Part shown: positions 9,285 through 17,370 of the stretch, piece after piece
Layout of the letters: each line of letters begins with the position of its first letter
Numbering within the stretch: the stretch's first letter is position 1
Source of the DNA: JAFAZJ01 sp050183765
GTDB lineage: Bacteria > Pseudomonadota > Alphaproteobacteria > Reyranellales > Reyranellaceae
Length of the DNA: 64,000 nucleotides
Assembly (NCBI GenBank): GCA_050183765.1
Contig: JBFXAZ010000002.1
Location: 62,001 to 126,000, forward strand
Direction of reading: 5' to 3'
The notes under the pieces: generated by a model
Told to the model about the DNA's origin: nothing
What the model saw: only the letters and a program-made list of their open reading frames with translations
The model's database searches: none
Made by a program: the position numbers and the translations under genes

Positions 9285-10604
9285 TCAGACGCGGTCGATG
9301 TCGGCGCCGCAGCCGGCGAGCTTCGCGGTCATGCCGTCGTAGCCACGATCGAGGTGATCGAGGCCGTCGAGCACCGTTTCGCCGGCCGCGCCCAGTCCGG
9401 CGATCACCAGTGCCGCCGCCGCCCGCACGTCGGTGCCGGTGACGGCAGCGGCGCCCAGTGCGGGCACGCCGCGCACCAGCGCGGTTCGCCCGCGCACGAT
9501 GATGTTGGCGCCCATGCGCCGCAGCTCGTCGACGTGCCGGAAACGCTGATCGAAGATCGTTTCGGTGATGGCGCTGGCGCCGCGCGCGGTCGCCATCATC
9601 GCCATCACGGGTGCCTGCAGGTCGGTGGCGAATCCGGGATAGGGCTGCGTGGTGAAGTCCACGCCGAGCGTGCCGCTCGCCGCCCGACGCGCGATCACGC
9701 CGTTCTCGACGACCTCCATCTCCACGCCCGCCGCAAGCAGCAGGGGACCGGCCGCGCCCAACAGGTCGAGGCGCGCGTTCGTCAGCATGAGCGCGCCGCC
9801 GGTGATCGCCGCGGCACAGGCAAGCGTGCCGGTCTCGATGCGATCGGGCATCACCGTGTGCACCGCGCCGGCCAGCGGCCGGCCGCCGTCGATGCTCAGC
9901 ACATGCGTGTCGAGGCCATCGATGCGCGCGCCCATGGCGTTCAGGCAGGTCGCAAGGTCGGTGATCTCCGGCTCGCGCGCGGCATTGCGGATGACGGTGC
10001 GGCCGTCAGCCAGTACCGCGGCCAGCAGCAGGTTCTCGGTCGCGCCCACCGAGGGCAGCGGCAGCGCGATCTCGGCGCCCTTCAGGCCACGCGGCGCACG
10101 GGCGTGAATCATGCCGCCCTCGAGCTCGACGGTCGCGCCCATCGCGCGCAGGCCGGCGATGTGGAAGTCGATGCCGCGCAGGCCGATCGCGTCACCGCCG
10201 GGCAGCGGCAGGGACGCCTCGCCGCAGCGCGCCAGCATCGCGCCGAGCAGCAGCACCGAGGCGCGCATGCGCGACACCAGCTCGCGATCGATGTTCTCGG
10301 CGTGCACGCGATCGGCGCAGATGGTGAGCGACAGCCCGCCAGTGCCGCTCGACCAGCTGAGGTTCGCGCCGAGTCGCTGCAGCAGGGCCGACAGCACCGC
10401 GACGTCGAGATTGGCCGGCAGGTTGTGCAGGCTCACCAGATGCGGCGTCAGCAGCGCGGACACCATCAATGGCAGGGCCGCGTTCTTGGCGCCGCTGATC
10501 GGATAGATGCCGACCAGCGGCCGGCCACCGCGGATATGCAACGTGCGGCCACTGTCGGGCTTCCACCAGGGTGCGGAGATCTGCAGTGCGTTCATCCTGA
10601 ACAT
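9285..10604 (-). CDS. murA: UDP-N-acetylglucosamine 1-carboxyvinyltransferase, Cys-to-Asp variant
   Basis: 439 residues. Catalyses enolpyruvyl transfer from PEP to UDP-GlcNAc, the first committed step of peptidoglycan synthesis. Conserved: K40-N41 in ISGAKNAALP, RMRASVLLLG, ENAAREPEI-like NAAREPEITD, DRIETGT, PGFATDLQ, and the C-terminal DVRAAAALVIAG and DRGYDG. The active-site loop reads LPGGDAIG: D138 occupies the position of E. coli Cys115, the residue alkylated by fosfomycin. The ATG at 10604 has GGAGT six bases upstream. An extension of about 15 residues (including PWW) precedes the usual N-terminus. It could be the sole MurA or a paralogue; the rest of the genome is needed to tell. Confidence 0.93.
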   Translation of the reverse strand: MFRMNALQISAPWWKPDSGRTLHIRGGRPLVGIYPISGAKNAALPLMVSALLTPHLVSLHNLPANLDVAVLSALLQRLGANLSWSSGTGGLSLTICADRVHAENIDRELVSRMRASVLLLGAMLARCGEASLPLPGGDAIGLRGIDFHIAGLRAMGATVELEGGMIHARAPRGLKGAEIALPLPSVGATENLLLAAVLADGRTVIRNAAREPEITDLATCLNAMGARIDGLDTHVLSIDGGRPLAGAVHTVMPDRIETGTLACAAAITGGALMLTNARLDLLGAAGPLLLAAGVEMEVVENGVIARRAASGTLGVDFTTQPYPGFATDLQAPVMAMMATARGASAITETIFDQRFRHVDELRRMGANIIVRGRTALVRGVPALGAAAVTGTDVRAAAALVIAGLGAAGETVLDGLDHLDRGYDGMTAKLAGCGADIDRV

Positions 10605-10854
10605 GATACTCCGTCCGCGACGGCACGTCGCTTGACCCGGCGCCGGTCACGTGAGACAAGCAGGCCGCTGCCACAGCAGCCTTGAGCATTCAGCCGCGTG
10701 AGCGCCGACACTGATCGGCCGTCCAGCTGGATACAAACAATCAAGAAGCCAGCCGCCTGACACGCAGGGCGTCTATCGAAAGTTCCACCGGAACGAGCCG
10801 CGCCGACTGAATCGGTCGCGCGGGCCGGTGGTCGCGTTTGAGAAAGTACACTTC

Positions 10855-12267
10855 GTGACAAACTTCACCGACCTTGGTCTCGCCGAGCCGCTGCTGCGCG
10901 CGCTGGCGGCCGAGGGCTACACCACGCCCACGCCGATCCAGGCGCAGGCCATCCCCGACGTCGCCGCCGGCCGCGACCTGCTGGGCATCGCCCAGACCGG
11001 CACCGGCAAGACCGCCGCCTTCGCCCTGCCGATCCTGCAGCGCCTCGCCGCGTCGCCCAAGCGCGCGCCGCGCGGCGGCTGCCGCGCGCTGATCCTCAGC
11101 CCGACGCGCGAGCTCGCCAGCCAGATCGCCGAGAGCTTCCGCACCTATGGCCGCTTCCTGCGCCTGTCGGTCGCGACGATCTTCGGCGGCGTCGGCTACG
11201 GGCCGCAGACCCGCGCCCTGCAGGGCGGCGTCGACATCCTGGTCGCCACGCCGGGCCGCCTGATCGATCACCTCGAGCAGCGCACGGCGCGGCTCGACCA
11301 GGTCGAGATCTTCGTGCTCGACGAGGCCGACCAGATGCTCGATCTCGGCTTCATCAAGCCGATCCGCCAGCTGGTGCGCTGCCTGCCGGCCAAGCGGCAG
11401 AACCTGTTCTTCTCGGCCACCATGCCGAGGGAAATCGGCCTCCTCGCCGACGAGCTGCTGCACGAGCCGGCGCGCGTCGCCGTCACGCCCGTGGCGACGA
11501 CCGTCGAGAAGGTCGACCAGCGCGTGATCCTGTTGGAGACCGCGCAGAAGCGCGAGATGCTGGTCGAGCTGCTGCGCGACCCGACGATGGAGCGCGTGCT
11601 GGTCTTCACCCGCACCAAGCACGGCGCCGACAAGGTCGTGCGCGTGCTCGCCTCCGCCGGCATCGAGTCCGCGGCCATCCACGGCAACAAGAGCCAGGGC
11701 CAGCGCGAGCGCGCGCTGGGCGGCTTCCGCGACGGCACCTGCCGTGCCCTGATCGCCACCGACATCGCCGCGCGCGGCATCGACGTCGAGGGCGTGACGC
11801 ATGTCGTGAACTTCGACCTGCCCAATATCCCCGAGAGCTACGTGCACCGCATCGGCCGCACGGCGCGTGCCGGCGCCGCAGGTATCGCCATCTCGTTCTG
11901 CGACCACGAGGAGCGCGCCTATCTGCGCGACATCGAGCGTACCATCCGCATGACCATCGCGCGCACCGACCGCACAGGCGCGCCGGTGGCCGCGCCGGAG
12001 CCGGGCGCGCGCGAGCAGGTCCAGCGCCCGAAGCAGCACAGGCGGCCGCAGAACCAGCCGCGTCGCCACGGCGGCCACGGCAAGCAGGGCCCTTCGCACC
12101 AGCACAGCCACAAGCACGGCCGGTCCGAACGCGCGGACGCGCCGCGCGAGCAGCAGGCTCGCGGCCAGGCTCACGCCGAGCCCCGCCGCGAGGGCAGTCA
12201 CGCTCTGAGCGGCATGGCCTTCATGCGCGGCGAAGGTCGTCAGCGCGTCGCTGGTCGCCCGCGCTGA
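10855..12267 (+). CDS. rhlE: DEAD-box ATP-dependent RNA helicase (RhlE-like)
   Basis: 470 residues. Unwinds short RNA duplexes and remodels ribonucleoproteins. The motifs appear in order: Q motif (TPTPIQAQAIP), I (AQTGTGKT), Ia (PTRELASQ), Ib (VATPGR), II (LDEADQMLDLG), III (FSATMP), IV (VFTRTKHGAD), V (ATDIAARGIDV), VI (HRIGRTARAG). The tail from about residue 385 is basic and His/Arg/Gln-rich, a usual RNA-binding extension. I prefer the GTG at 10855 (TNFTDLGL) because homologues begin there; a GTG nine codons earlier (10828) is possible. The 250-bp divergent gap with murA gives a long 5' leader, common for cold-regulated helicases. The last 28 bp overlap the convergent next gene. Confidence 0.92.
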   Translation: MTNFTDLGLAEPLLRALAAEGYTTPTPIQAQAIPDVAAGRDLLGIAQTGTGKTAAFALPILQRLAASPKRAPRGGCRALILSPTRELASQIAESFRTYGRFLRLSVATIFGGVGYGPQTRALQGGVDILVATPGRLIDHLEQRTARLDQVEIFVLDEADQMLDLGFIKPIRQLVRCLPAKRQNLFFSATMPREIGLLADELLHEPARVAVTPVATTVEKVDQRVILLETAQKREMLVELLRDPTMERVLVFTRTKHGADKVVRVLASAGIESAAIHGNKSQGQRERALGGFRDGTCRALIATDIAARGIDVEGVTHVVNFDLPNIPESYVHRIGRTARAGAAGIAISFCDHEERAYLRDIERTIRMTIARTDRTGAPVAAPEPGAREQVQRPKQHRRPQNQPRRHGGHGKQGPSHQHSHKHGRSERADAPREQQARGQAHAEPRREGSHALSGMAFMRGEGRQRVAGRPR

Positions 12268-13370
12268 CGCTTCGCCGTCGGCTTGACCGACGGCGCCTTC
12301 CGGGGCGGTTTCGGCGGCGGCGGCTCGGGCTTCATGCGATAGCCCGGCGTCGCCACCAGGATCGTCTTGACGGGTTCGTGCGGCGGGCCTTCGAGCACGA
12401 AGCGCTTGTGCCGCTCGATGCTGCCCGAATCGACGAACACTGCGTTGCCGCGCGAGAACCGCGCCGGCAGCGCGGTCGTGCTGGCGATCCGGCGTCTCGC
12501 CAGCATGCCGCGCAGCTTCGCCTGATTGGACGCCGTCGACTCGGTGTACAGGCTGGCGAGGAAGGTGCGCGAGCGCGCGCCGGCGAACCAGCGGGCGAAC
12601 TTGTCCTCCTCGTCGTAGAGCGCGTCGAGCAGCACCAGGCTGTGCATGCGATGCGCCGCGCCGCCGCGCGCCAGCACGAAGGCGGCCGGCTTGTAGCCGC
12701 CGCTGAACGCCACCAGCATCACAGGCGCCTTGTTGAACACGCCCGACAACCAGCGCAGGCTGGCGCCGCGCGGCGTCATGACCTGCGCGAGCTTCGCCGA
12801 CGCCTCGTCGATGAAGCGGGCGAAGGCGCCTGGTCGCAGGAACTTGCCCGGGCTCGAATCGGCCGCGTCATAGGCGAATTGCGGCGCCACCAGCACGGCG
12901 TTGGCGCCCGATTCCGCAATCTGGCGCGGCAGGTCGGCGTCGACCGTCACCGTGCGCTCGATGATCGAGCCGTGGCCGTGGAAGAACACCACCATCAGCG
13001 CCGGCCGGCGCGGGTCGAACCCGGCGGGCACATGCAGCAGCACGCGATTGTCGCCGAACGTCGTGCCTTCCCACAGCACGTCGCCCGACAGCGTGCGGTG
13101 ACCGCGGCGCTTCAGCCCGTCGACGATGTCGTAGAAGGGACGGCGGCCGTCCTCGCCCACGCCGCTGTAGGGAAACGGCCCGTACCTGAAGGCCTCGAGG
13201 CGCGTCATCGGCGTCTTGACGATCGCCAGCGGGTCGATCGCCGGCGGCTTGGCCTCGCGATAGCCGGGCGGCCGCGTCTTGGATGGCTTCGCCGAAGCGC
13301 CGTCGGTCAGGCCACCGACGAGCAGACCGGCGGCCGCCGCGATCAGCGCGCGTCGGGTGCCGGCCGCCAT
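12240..13370 (-). CDS. Exported alpha/beta-hydrolase-like protein
   Basis: 376 residues. The N-terminus is a signal peptide (TRRALIAAAAGLLVGG, cut near GASA), with an arginine pair that could be a weak Tat signal. The body has hydrolase-fold features: VVFFHGHGS (oxyanion loop), a nucleophile elbow-like VAFSGGYKP, and LVLLDALYDEEDKF for the acid residue. The C-terminus is Pro/Lys/Arg-rich and likely disordered. The ATG at 13370 is 4 bp after the stop of the upstream membrane protein gene, so they form an operon. The 3' end overlaps the convergent helicase gene by 28 bp. Substrate unknown. Confidence 0.7.
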   Translation of the reverse strand: MAAGTRRALIAAAAGLLVGGLTDGASAKPSKTRPPGYREAKPPAIDPLAIVKTPMTRLEAFRYGPFPYSGVGEDGRRPFYDIVDGLKRRGHRTLSGDVLWEGTTFGDNRVLLHVPAGFDPRRPALMVVFFHGHGSIIERTVTVDADLPRQIAESGANAVLVAPQFAYDAADSSPGKFLRPGAFARFIDEASAKLAQVMTPRGASLRWLSGVFNKAPVMLVAFSGGYKPAAFVLARGGAAHRMHSLVLLDALYDEEDKFARWFAGARSRTFLASLYTESTASNQAKLRGMLARRRIASTTALPARFSRGNAVFVDSGSIERHKRFVLEGPPHEPVKTILVATPGYRMKPEPPPPKPPRKAPSVKPTAKRQRGRPATR

Positions 13371-13374
13371 GGCG

Positions 13375-15990
13375 CTACGCGGCTGCCGGCCGCCCGGGCA
13401 GGGGCAGCAGCACGCGGAAGAAGGCCGGCAGCGCCACGACATAGGCGACGGCACCCACCAGCACGACGGCCGGCAGGCCGAACGAGGTGGCGATGACCGG
13501 CACCAGCGCGGCGCCGAGCACCGAGAAGCTGCCGTTGATGCCCCAGGCCCACAGGAACATGTGGTCCTTGCCCAGCCGCGCCAGCAGGGTCATCGCCGTC
13601 GGCATCGGGAAGCCCATCAGGAAGGCGGGCGGGAAGATCAGCGCCAGGCAGGCGACGATGCGCAGCACGTAAGGCCAGGTGCCGATGATGTCGAGCACCG
13701 GGTCGAGCAGGAAGGCATAGGCGGCGAGGATCGCGCCGATGGCGAGGAACACCTTTGGCATCACCGATCGCGCCCGATCGAGGAAGCGTTCCGACACGAA
13801 GCTGCCCAGGCCGGAGAACACCAGCATGCCGGTGATCAGCACCGAGGCGGAGACCGTCGGGTTGCTCAGCGCCAGGATGAAATGGCTGATCATCCCGACC
13901 TCGACGATGATGTAGCCCAGCCCCAGGCACAGGAAGTAGATCATCGTGCCGAACTTGCCGGGATAGCGGCAGAAGATCGTGCGCCAGCCGAACACCACCG
14001 GGAACGACACCAGCGACAGCGCCGCGATCGCAGCGATGCCGAGCGTCGCCCACAGCAGCAGGTAGCCCCACTCGTCCTGCACCGTCTCGAGCCGGTCGCT
14101 GAAGGCCCAGAGATCCTTCACCTTGATGTAGGCGGCGAAGTACGGCTGGTGGTTGGTCAGGATGCGCGTGTCGAAGACGTAGGCCTCGGCGATCTTGTCC
14201 CAGCCGCCGAAGATCAGGTGCTGCCAGGCGACGCGGCCCAGGATCGTCGCCGGCACGACGGGCGGCTTGTCGGGATCGGCGGCCGGGGTCGGCTCCGGAT
14301 CCTTGCCCTCGGGGTCGCCCTGCAGGCCGGTGCCGAAGAACTGCTCGCGATAGCCCTTCAGCGTCTCGGCGCGCGGACCGTCGTCGTAGGCGATGCCGGG
14401 AAAGTAGATCTCGTCGAACGACATCAGGCGCGAGTGCTTGCGCAGCGCCTCGATCTCCTCGGGCGTGAAGTCGCCGCGCTTGTAGAGCACGGTCGCGGTC
14501 GACAGATAGGTCGAGGTCGCGAAGAAGCGCCCCTTGACCTCGCCGCCGTCGATGTCGCGGGCCGCGGCCACCATCGTGGCGTAGAGCTTCAGCACCGACT
14601 TCGGCGGCTCCTCCTTGTTCCAGAGCGTCACCGACAGCAGTCCGCCGGGCTTCAGCACGCGCATGTAGTTGCGCATCGCCTCGCGCGTGTAGCCGAACTT
14701 CTCGACGATCGGGAAGCCGCCGGGAGAGGAGAGGCCGGCGGAGTCCGCGAGGCTGAGATCGACGACGTCGAAGCGCTTGGTCGTGCCGGCGGCGTAGAGG
14801 CGGCCGTCATAGTCGATCACCTCGACGCCCTTCTCGCGCAGGATGTCGCTGGTGAAGCGGCGCAACGGCGTGTCGTCGAGGAAGGCGTTCAGCAGCATCG
14901 GGTTGCCTTCGGCCACCGTCACGCTCCTAGCGCCGGAGCGCAGCGCCACCTTGGTCGAGATGCCGCCGCCGAACTGCACGACGAAGACGTCGGGGTCCTT
15001 CTTCAGGACGAAGGGGTAGTACATCGGCAGGAAGCGGAAATAGCCGATCTCGTCGGGCGGCAGGTCCTTCATCACGCCGATCGGGCCTTCGCTGTCGAGG
15101 TAGAGGCCGAGATAGGCGTTGCTCGGCATCTTCGGCAGGTTGAAGCCGGCGTTGTCGCTGAGTCCCGGCGCGAAGTGCAGGTAGGAGGAGGAATAGACCT
15201 CCATGAAGCCGAACGGCGAGGTCGTCATGTAGACGCGCTTGGCGTCGGGGAAGTTGCGCGCGTAGGACACGCCCTTGTAGTCGGAGACATAGAGCTTGGG
15301 GATGCCCAGTGCCGCGGGCAGCAGGAAATGGGCGGCGACGGAGAGCACCGCCACGACCACCGCGAACGCGGCGCCGCGCATGTCGCGCACGGCGACGAAC
15401 CACAGCACGGCGCCCACCAGCCACAGCGCCAGCGGCGCGACGACCAGGTCCTCCGGCGTGAAGACGTACATCGCCAGCAGGAACAGCAGGCCGCAGCCGC
15501 CGGAGCCCGCGAGGTCGGCGAAGTAGACCCGGTTGAAGGTCTTCTGCGCCTTCAGGAACACCACGCCGAGATAGAAGGCGCCGCACAGGAACGGCAGGAA
15601 GTAGAGGATGAAGTTGGCGAACAGCCGCCACTTCTGCATCGGGTCGGAAACCAGGAAGATGGCGTTGAACGGCACCATCTGCGCCACCAGGCTCGAGGCC
15701 ACCATCATCGGCCCGAACAGCAGCAGCGCCACCTTCACCGTGCCGCGCCAGTGGCGCTCGAACCACGTCTTGCCGACGCACATGATCGCGCTGGTGAGGC
15801 CGAAGCCGAACATCGCCAGGCTGACCACCAGCGAGCCGAAATGCGCCCAGCTGCCGACCGAGAACAGGCGCATGATGCCGATCTGCAGGGCGATGATGCT
15901 GCCGGCCACCAGGCCGACCGACAGGTAGAAGCTGAGCGTCGGTCGATTATCGAAATCGACCTCGGCATACGAACGGGCGGCGCTGGCCAT
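13375..15990 (-). CDS. Spermidine-synthase-like protein embedded between two membrane domains
   Basis: 871 residues in three parts. About 20-230 has six to seven hydrophobic segments; about 240-620 is soluble and includes a Rossmann methyltransferase/aminopropyltransferase-like core (VVQFGGGIST, then the acidic VAEGNP at the end of strand 2, FDVVDLSLAD, and MRVLKPGGLLSVTLWN); about 650-870 again has six to seven hydrophobic segments (GLGYIIVEVGMISHF, LIFPPAFLMGFPMPTAM). The last part resembles the transporter-like half of membrane-bound spermidine-synthase homologues. The catalytic product is unknown and polyamine synthesis is not assured. The ATG at 15990 (MASAARSYAEVDF) is preferred to a TTG three codons upstream. 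It heads an operon with the exported hydrolase 4 bp downstream. Confidence 0.8.
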   Translation of the reverse strand: MASAARSYAEVDFDNRPTLSFYLSVGLVAGSIIALQIGIMRLFSVGSWAHFGSLVVSLAMFGFGLTSAIMCVGKTWFERHWRGTVKVALLLFGPMMVASSLVAQMVPFNAIFLVSDPMQKWRLFANFILYFLPFLCGAFYLGVVFLKAQKTFNRVYFADLAGSGGCGLLFLLAMYVFTPEDLVVAPLALWLVGAVLWFVAVRDMRGAAFAVVVAVLSVAAHFLLPAALGIPKLYVSDYKGVSYARNFPDAKRVYMTTSPFGFMEVYSSSYLHFAPGLSDNAGFNLPKMPSNAYLGLYLDSEGPIGVMKDLPPDEIGYFRFLPMYYPFVLKKDPDVFVVQFGGGISTKVALRSGARSVTVAEGNPMLLNAFLDDTPLRRFTSDILREKGVEVIDYDGRLYAAGTTKRFDVVDLSLADSAGLSSPGGFPIVEKFGYTREAMRNYMRVLKPGGLLSVTLWNKEEPPKSVLKLYATMVAAARDIDGGEVKGRFFATSTYLSTATVLYKRGDFTPEEIEALRKHSRLMSFDEIYFPGIAYDDGPRAETLKGYREQFFGTGLQGDPEGKDPEPTPAADPDKPPVVPATILGRVAWQHLIFGGWDKIAEAYVFDTRILTNHQPYFAAYIKVKDLWAFSDRLETVQDEWGYLLLWATLGIAAIAALSLVSFPVVFGWRTIFCRYPGKFGTMIYFLCLGLGYIIVEVGMISHFILALSNPTVSASVLITGMLVFSGLGSFVSERFLDRARSVMPKVFLAIGAILAAYAFLLDPVLDIIGTWPYVLRIVACLALIFPPAFLMGFPMPTAMTLLARLGKDHMFLWAWGINGSFSVLGAALVPVIATSFGLPAVVLVGAVAYVVALPAFFRVLLPLPGRPAAA

Positions 15991-16060
15991 ATCAGGCAAA
16001 TCCGGTTTCTTGGTTGGCCGGCGTGTGCGCCGGCTCGAGGGGGCGAACTACAAAGCGAAA

Positions 16061-16092
16061 GCCCCCGTCACCGCCTGGGACGGTACGGGGGC
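16061..16092 (-). terminator. Rho-independent terminator after the PCMT-like gene
   Basis: GCCCCCGT at 16061-16068 pairs with ACGGGGGC at 16085-16092. Read on the minus strand the stem is followed by TTTCGCTTTG. It lies just past the end of the PCMT-like gene at 16113. Confidence 0.7.
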
Positions 16093-16112
16093 CCGCGACA
16101 TCAACTCAGGCG

Positions 16113-16988
16113 TCAGCGGTTGTGCGAGCCCTTGACCTGGCCGTCGACCAGCTTGGTGAACGGCACGAAGGGCACGATCTTGCCGCCGTAGATGTCCTCG
16201 CGGGTCATCGTCACGGTGCCGTCGGCGGCCTTCTTCTTGACCATCTTGATCACGCGCTGCGCGCCGGGCGGGCCGACCGGGATGACGATGATGCCATCGT
16301 CCCGGAGCTGCTTGAGCAGCTCCGGCGGCACGTGGTCGATGCCGCAGGTGACGATGATCTTGTCGAACGGCGCATGCTCGGCCCAGCCGTAGTAGCCGTC
16401 GGACTGCTTGGTGGTGATGTGCTTGAACGCGACGTAGCCGTTGGCGATCGCCCGGTCGTAGACGCCGCGCGTGCGGACGGCCAGCGGTGCGATGATCTCG
16501 ATCGAGTACACCTTGTCGGTCAGGTACGACAGGATGCCCGACTGGGTGCCCGAGCCGGTGCCGATCTCCAGCACCTTCTCGCCCGGCTTGACGTCGAGCA
16601 CGTCGGTCATGCGGCTCTGCAGGTGCGGGCCGGACATGGTGACGCCGTAGCCCATGTCGAGGAAGGCGTGCTCGTAGCCGCGCTCCTTCACGGGCGGGTT
16701 CCCGGCGGCGAAGACCTCGCGCGGCGTCAGCAGGAAGGCGCGGCGCATCTTGTCGGTCTTGATGTCGCCGACCCGCACGGCCGCCACGTAGCGGTCCCAG
16801 CGCTGGCCGAGCCACTTTTCGCTCTCGCCGCGGTTCGTCTTCATCCACTCGATGTAGCTGGCGCGGTTCAGCGTGGTGGGATCGGGAAGCTGCGCGGGCG
16901 TGACCGGCTTGATCTGCTGCGCCGTCGCCGCGCCCGCGACGATGAGCGCAACCAGCGCGACCGCGATTGTCTTGAGGGAGCGCCACAT
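16113..16988 (-). CDS. Exported protein-L-isoaspartate O-methyltransferase-like protein
   Basis: 291 residues. The PCMT fold is clear: MTDVLDVKPGEKVLEIGTGSG (SAM motif I), VYSIEIIAPLA (motif post I), PFDKIIVTCGIDHVP and DDGIIVIPVG. PCMT repairs isoaspartyl residues using SAM. Unlike classical cytoplasmic Pcm, this one starts with a signal peptide (SLKTIAVALVALIVAG, ending ATAQQ), implying a periplasmic protein, where SAM is not expected. That makes the function uncertain. The ATG at 16988 is preceded by AGGAGCCTCCGCCC. An open reading extends a further 117 codons upstream but lacks a signal for initiation and is rejected. Followed by a clear terminator. Confidence 0.85.
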   Translation of the reverse strand: MWRSLKTIAVALVALIVAGAATAQQIKPVTPAQLPDPTTLNRASYIEWMKTNRGESEKWLGQRWDRYVAAVRVGDIKTDKMRRAFLLTPREVFAAGNPPVKERGYEHAFLDMGYGVTMSGPHLQSRMTDVLDVKPGEKVLEIGTGSGTQSGILSYLTDKVYSIEIIAPLAVRTRGVYDRAIANGYVAFKHITTKQSDGYYGWAEHAPFDKIIVTCGIDHVPPELLKQLRDDGIIVIPVGPPGAQRVIKMVKKKAADGTVTMTREDIYGGKIVPFVPFTKLVDGQVKGSHNR

Positions 16989-17370
16989 GGGCGGAGGCTC
17001 CTGTTGAGGAAGAAGGGGCAACCGGCGGGTCGGTCTTGCGAAACCGTCACGAATCGTGGCCCGCCAGCGATCCACGATGTACGGCAGACGCGGCCGCTTA
17101 TCCAGCGGATTTGCGGTCGCATGGACAGGAAGTGAACGCCGGAAATCGATGCCGTCAACGGTCGCGGCCGGGCCGTATTGGCAGCCGTTCTCGCCCGTCC
17201 CGCCGAAGGCCGTCGTCCTGCGCAGTGATTCCCCCCTTGGTGCGTACCATCCGTCATCTTCAGCAGAATTGGGGCGGTTCGGTGGTGGCGGACGACAAAT
17301 CCGGTGCAGCCGGCGCCGAGCGGCCCGGATTGGCGTCATTTTCCGGCTTCGGCGGTCGGGACCGAGAGCC
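16989..17370. other. 382-bp intergenic region, no gene supported
   Basis: Lies upstream of the PCMT-like gene and downstream of the PaaK-like gene, both on the minus strand. The only structure seen is an inverted repeat, ATCGTGG at 17053-17059 and CCACGAT at 17072-17078, inside the probable leader of the PCMT-like gene. Open frames crossing it have no binding site and no recognisable protein. No convincing -35/-10 pair could be chosen by eye. Confidence 0.5.

Noticed and set aside
13279..16191. A 970-codon plus-strand frame opposite the spermidine-synthase-like gene
   Set aside because: No start signal, Arg/His/Gln-rich translation, and complete antisense overlap with a clear membrane-protein gene.
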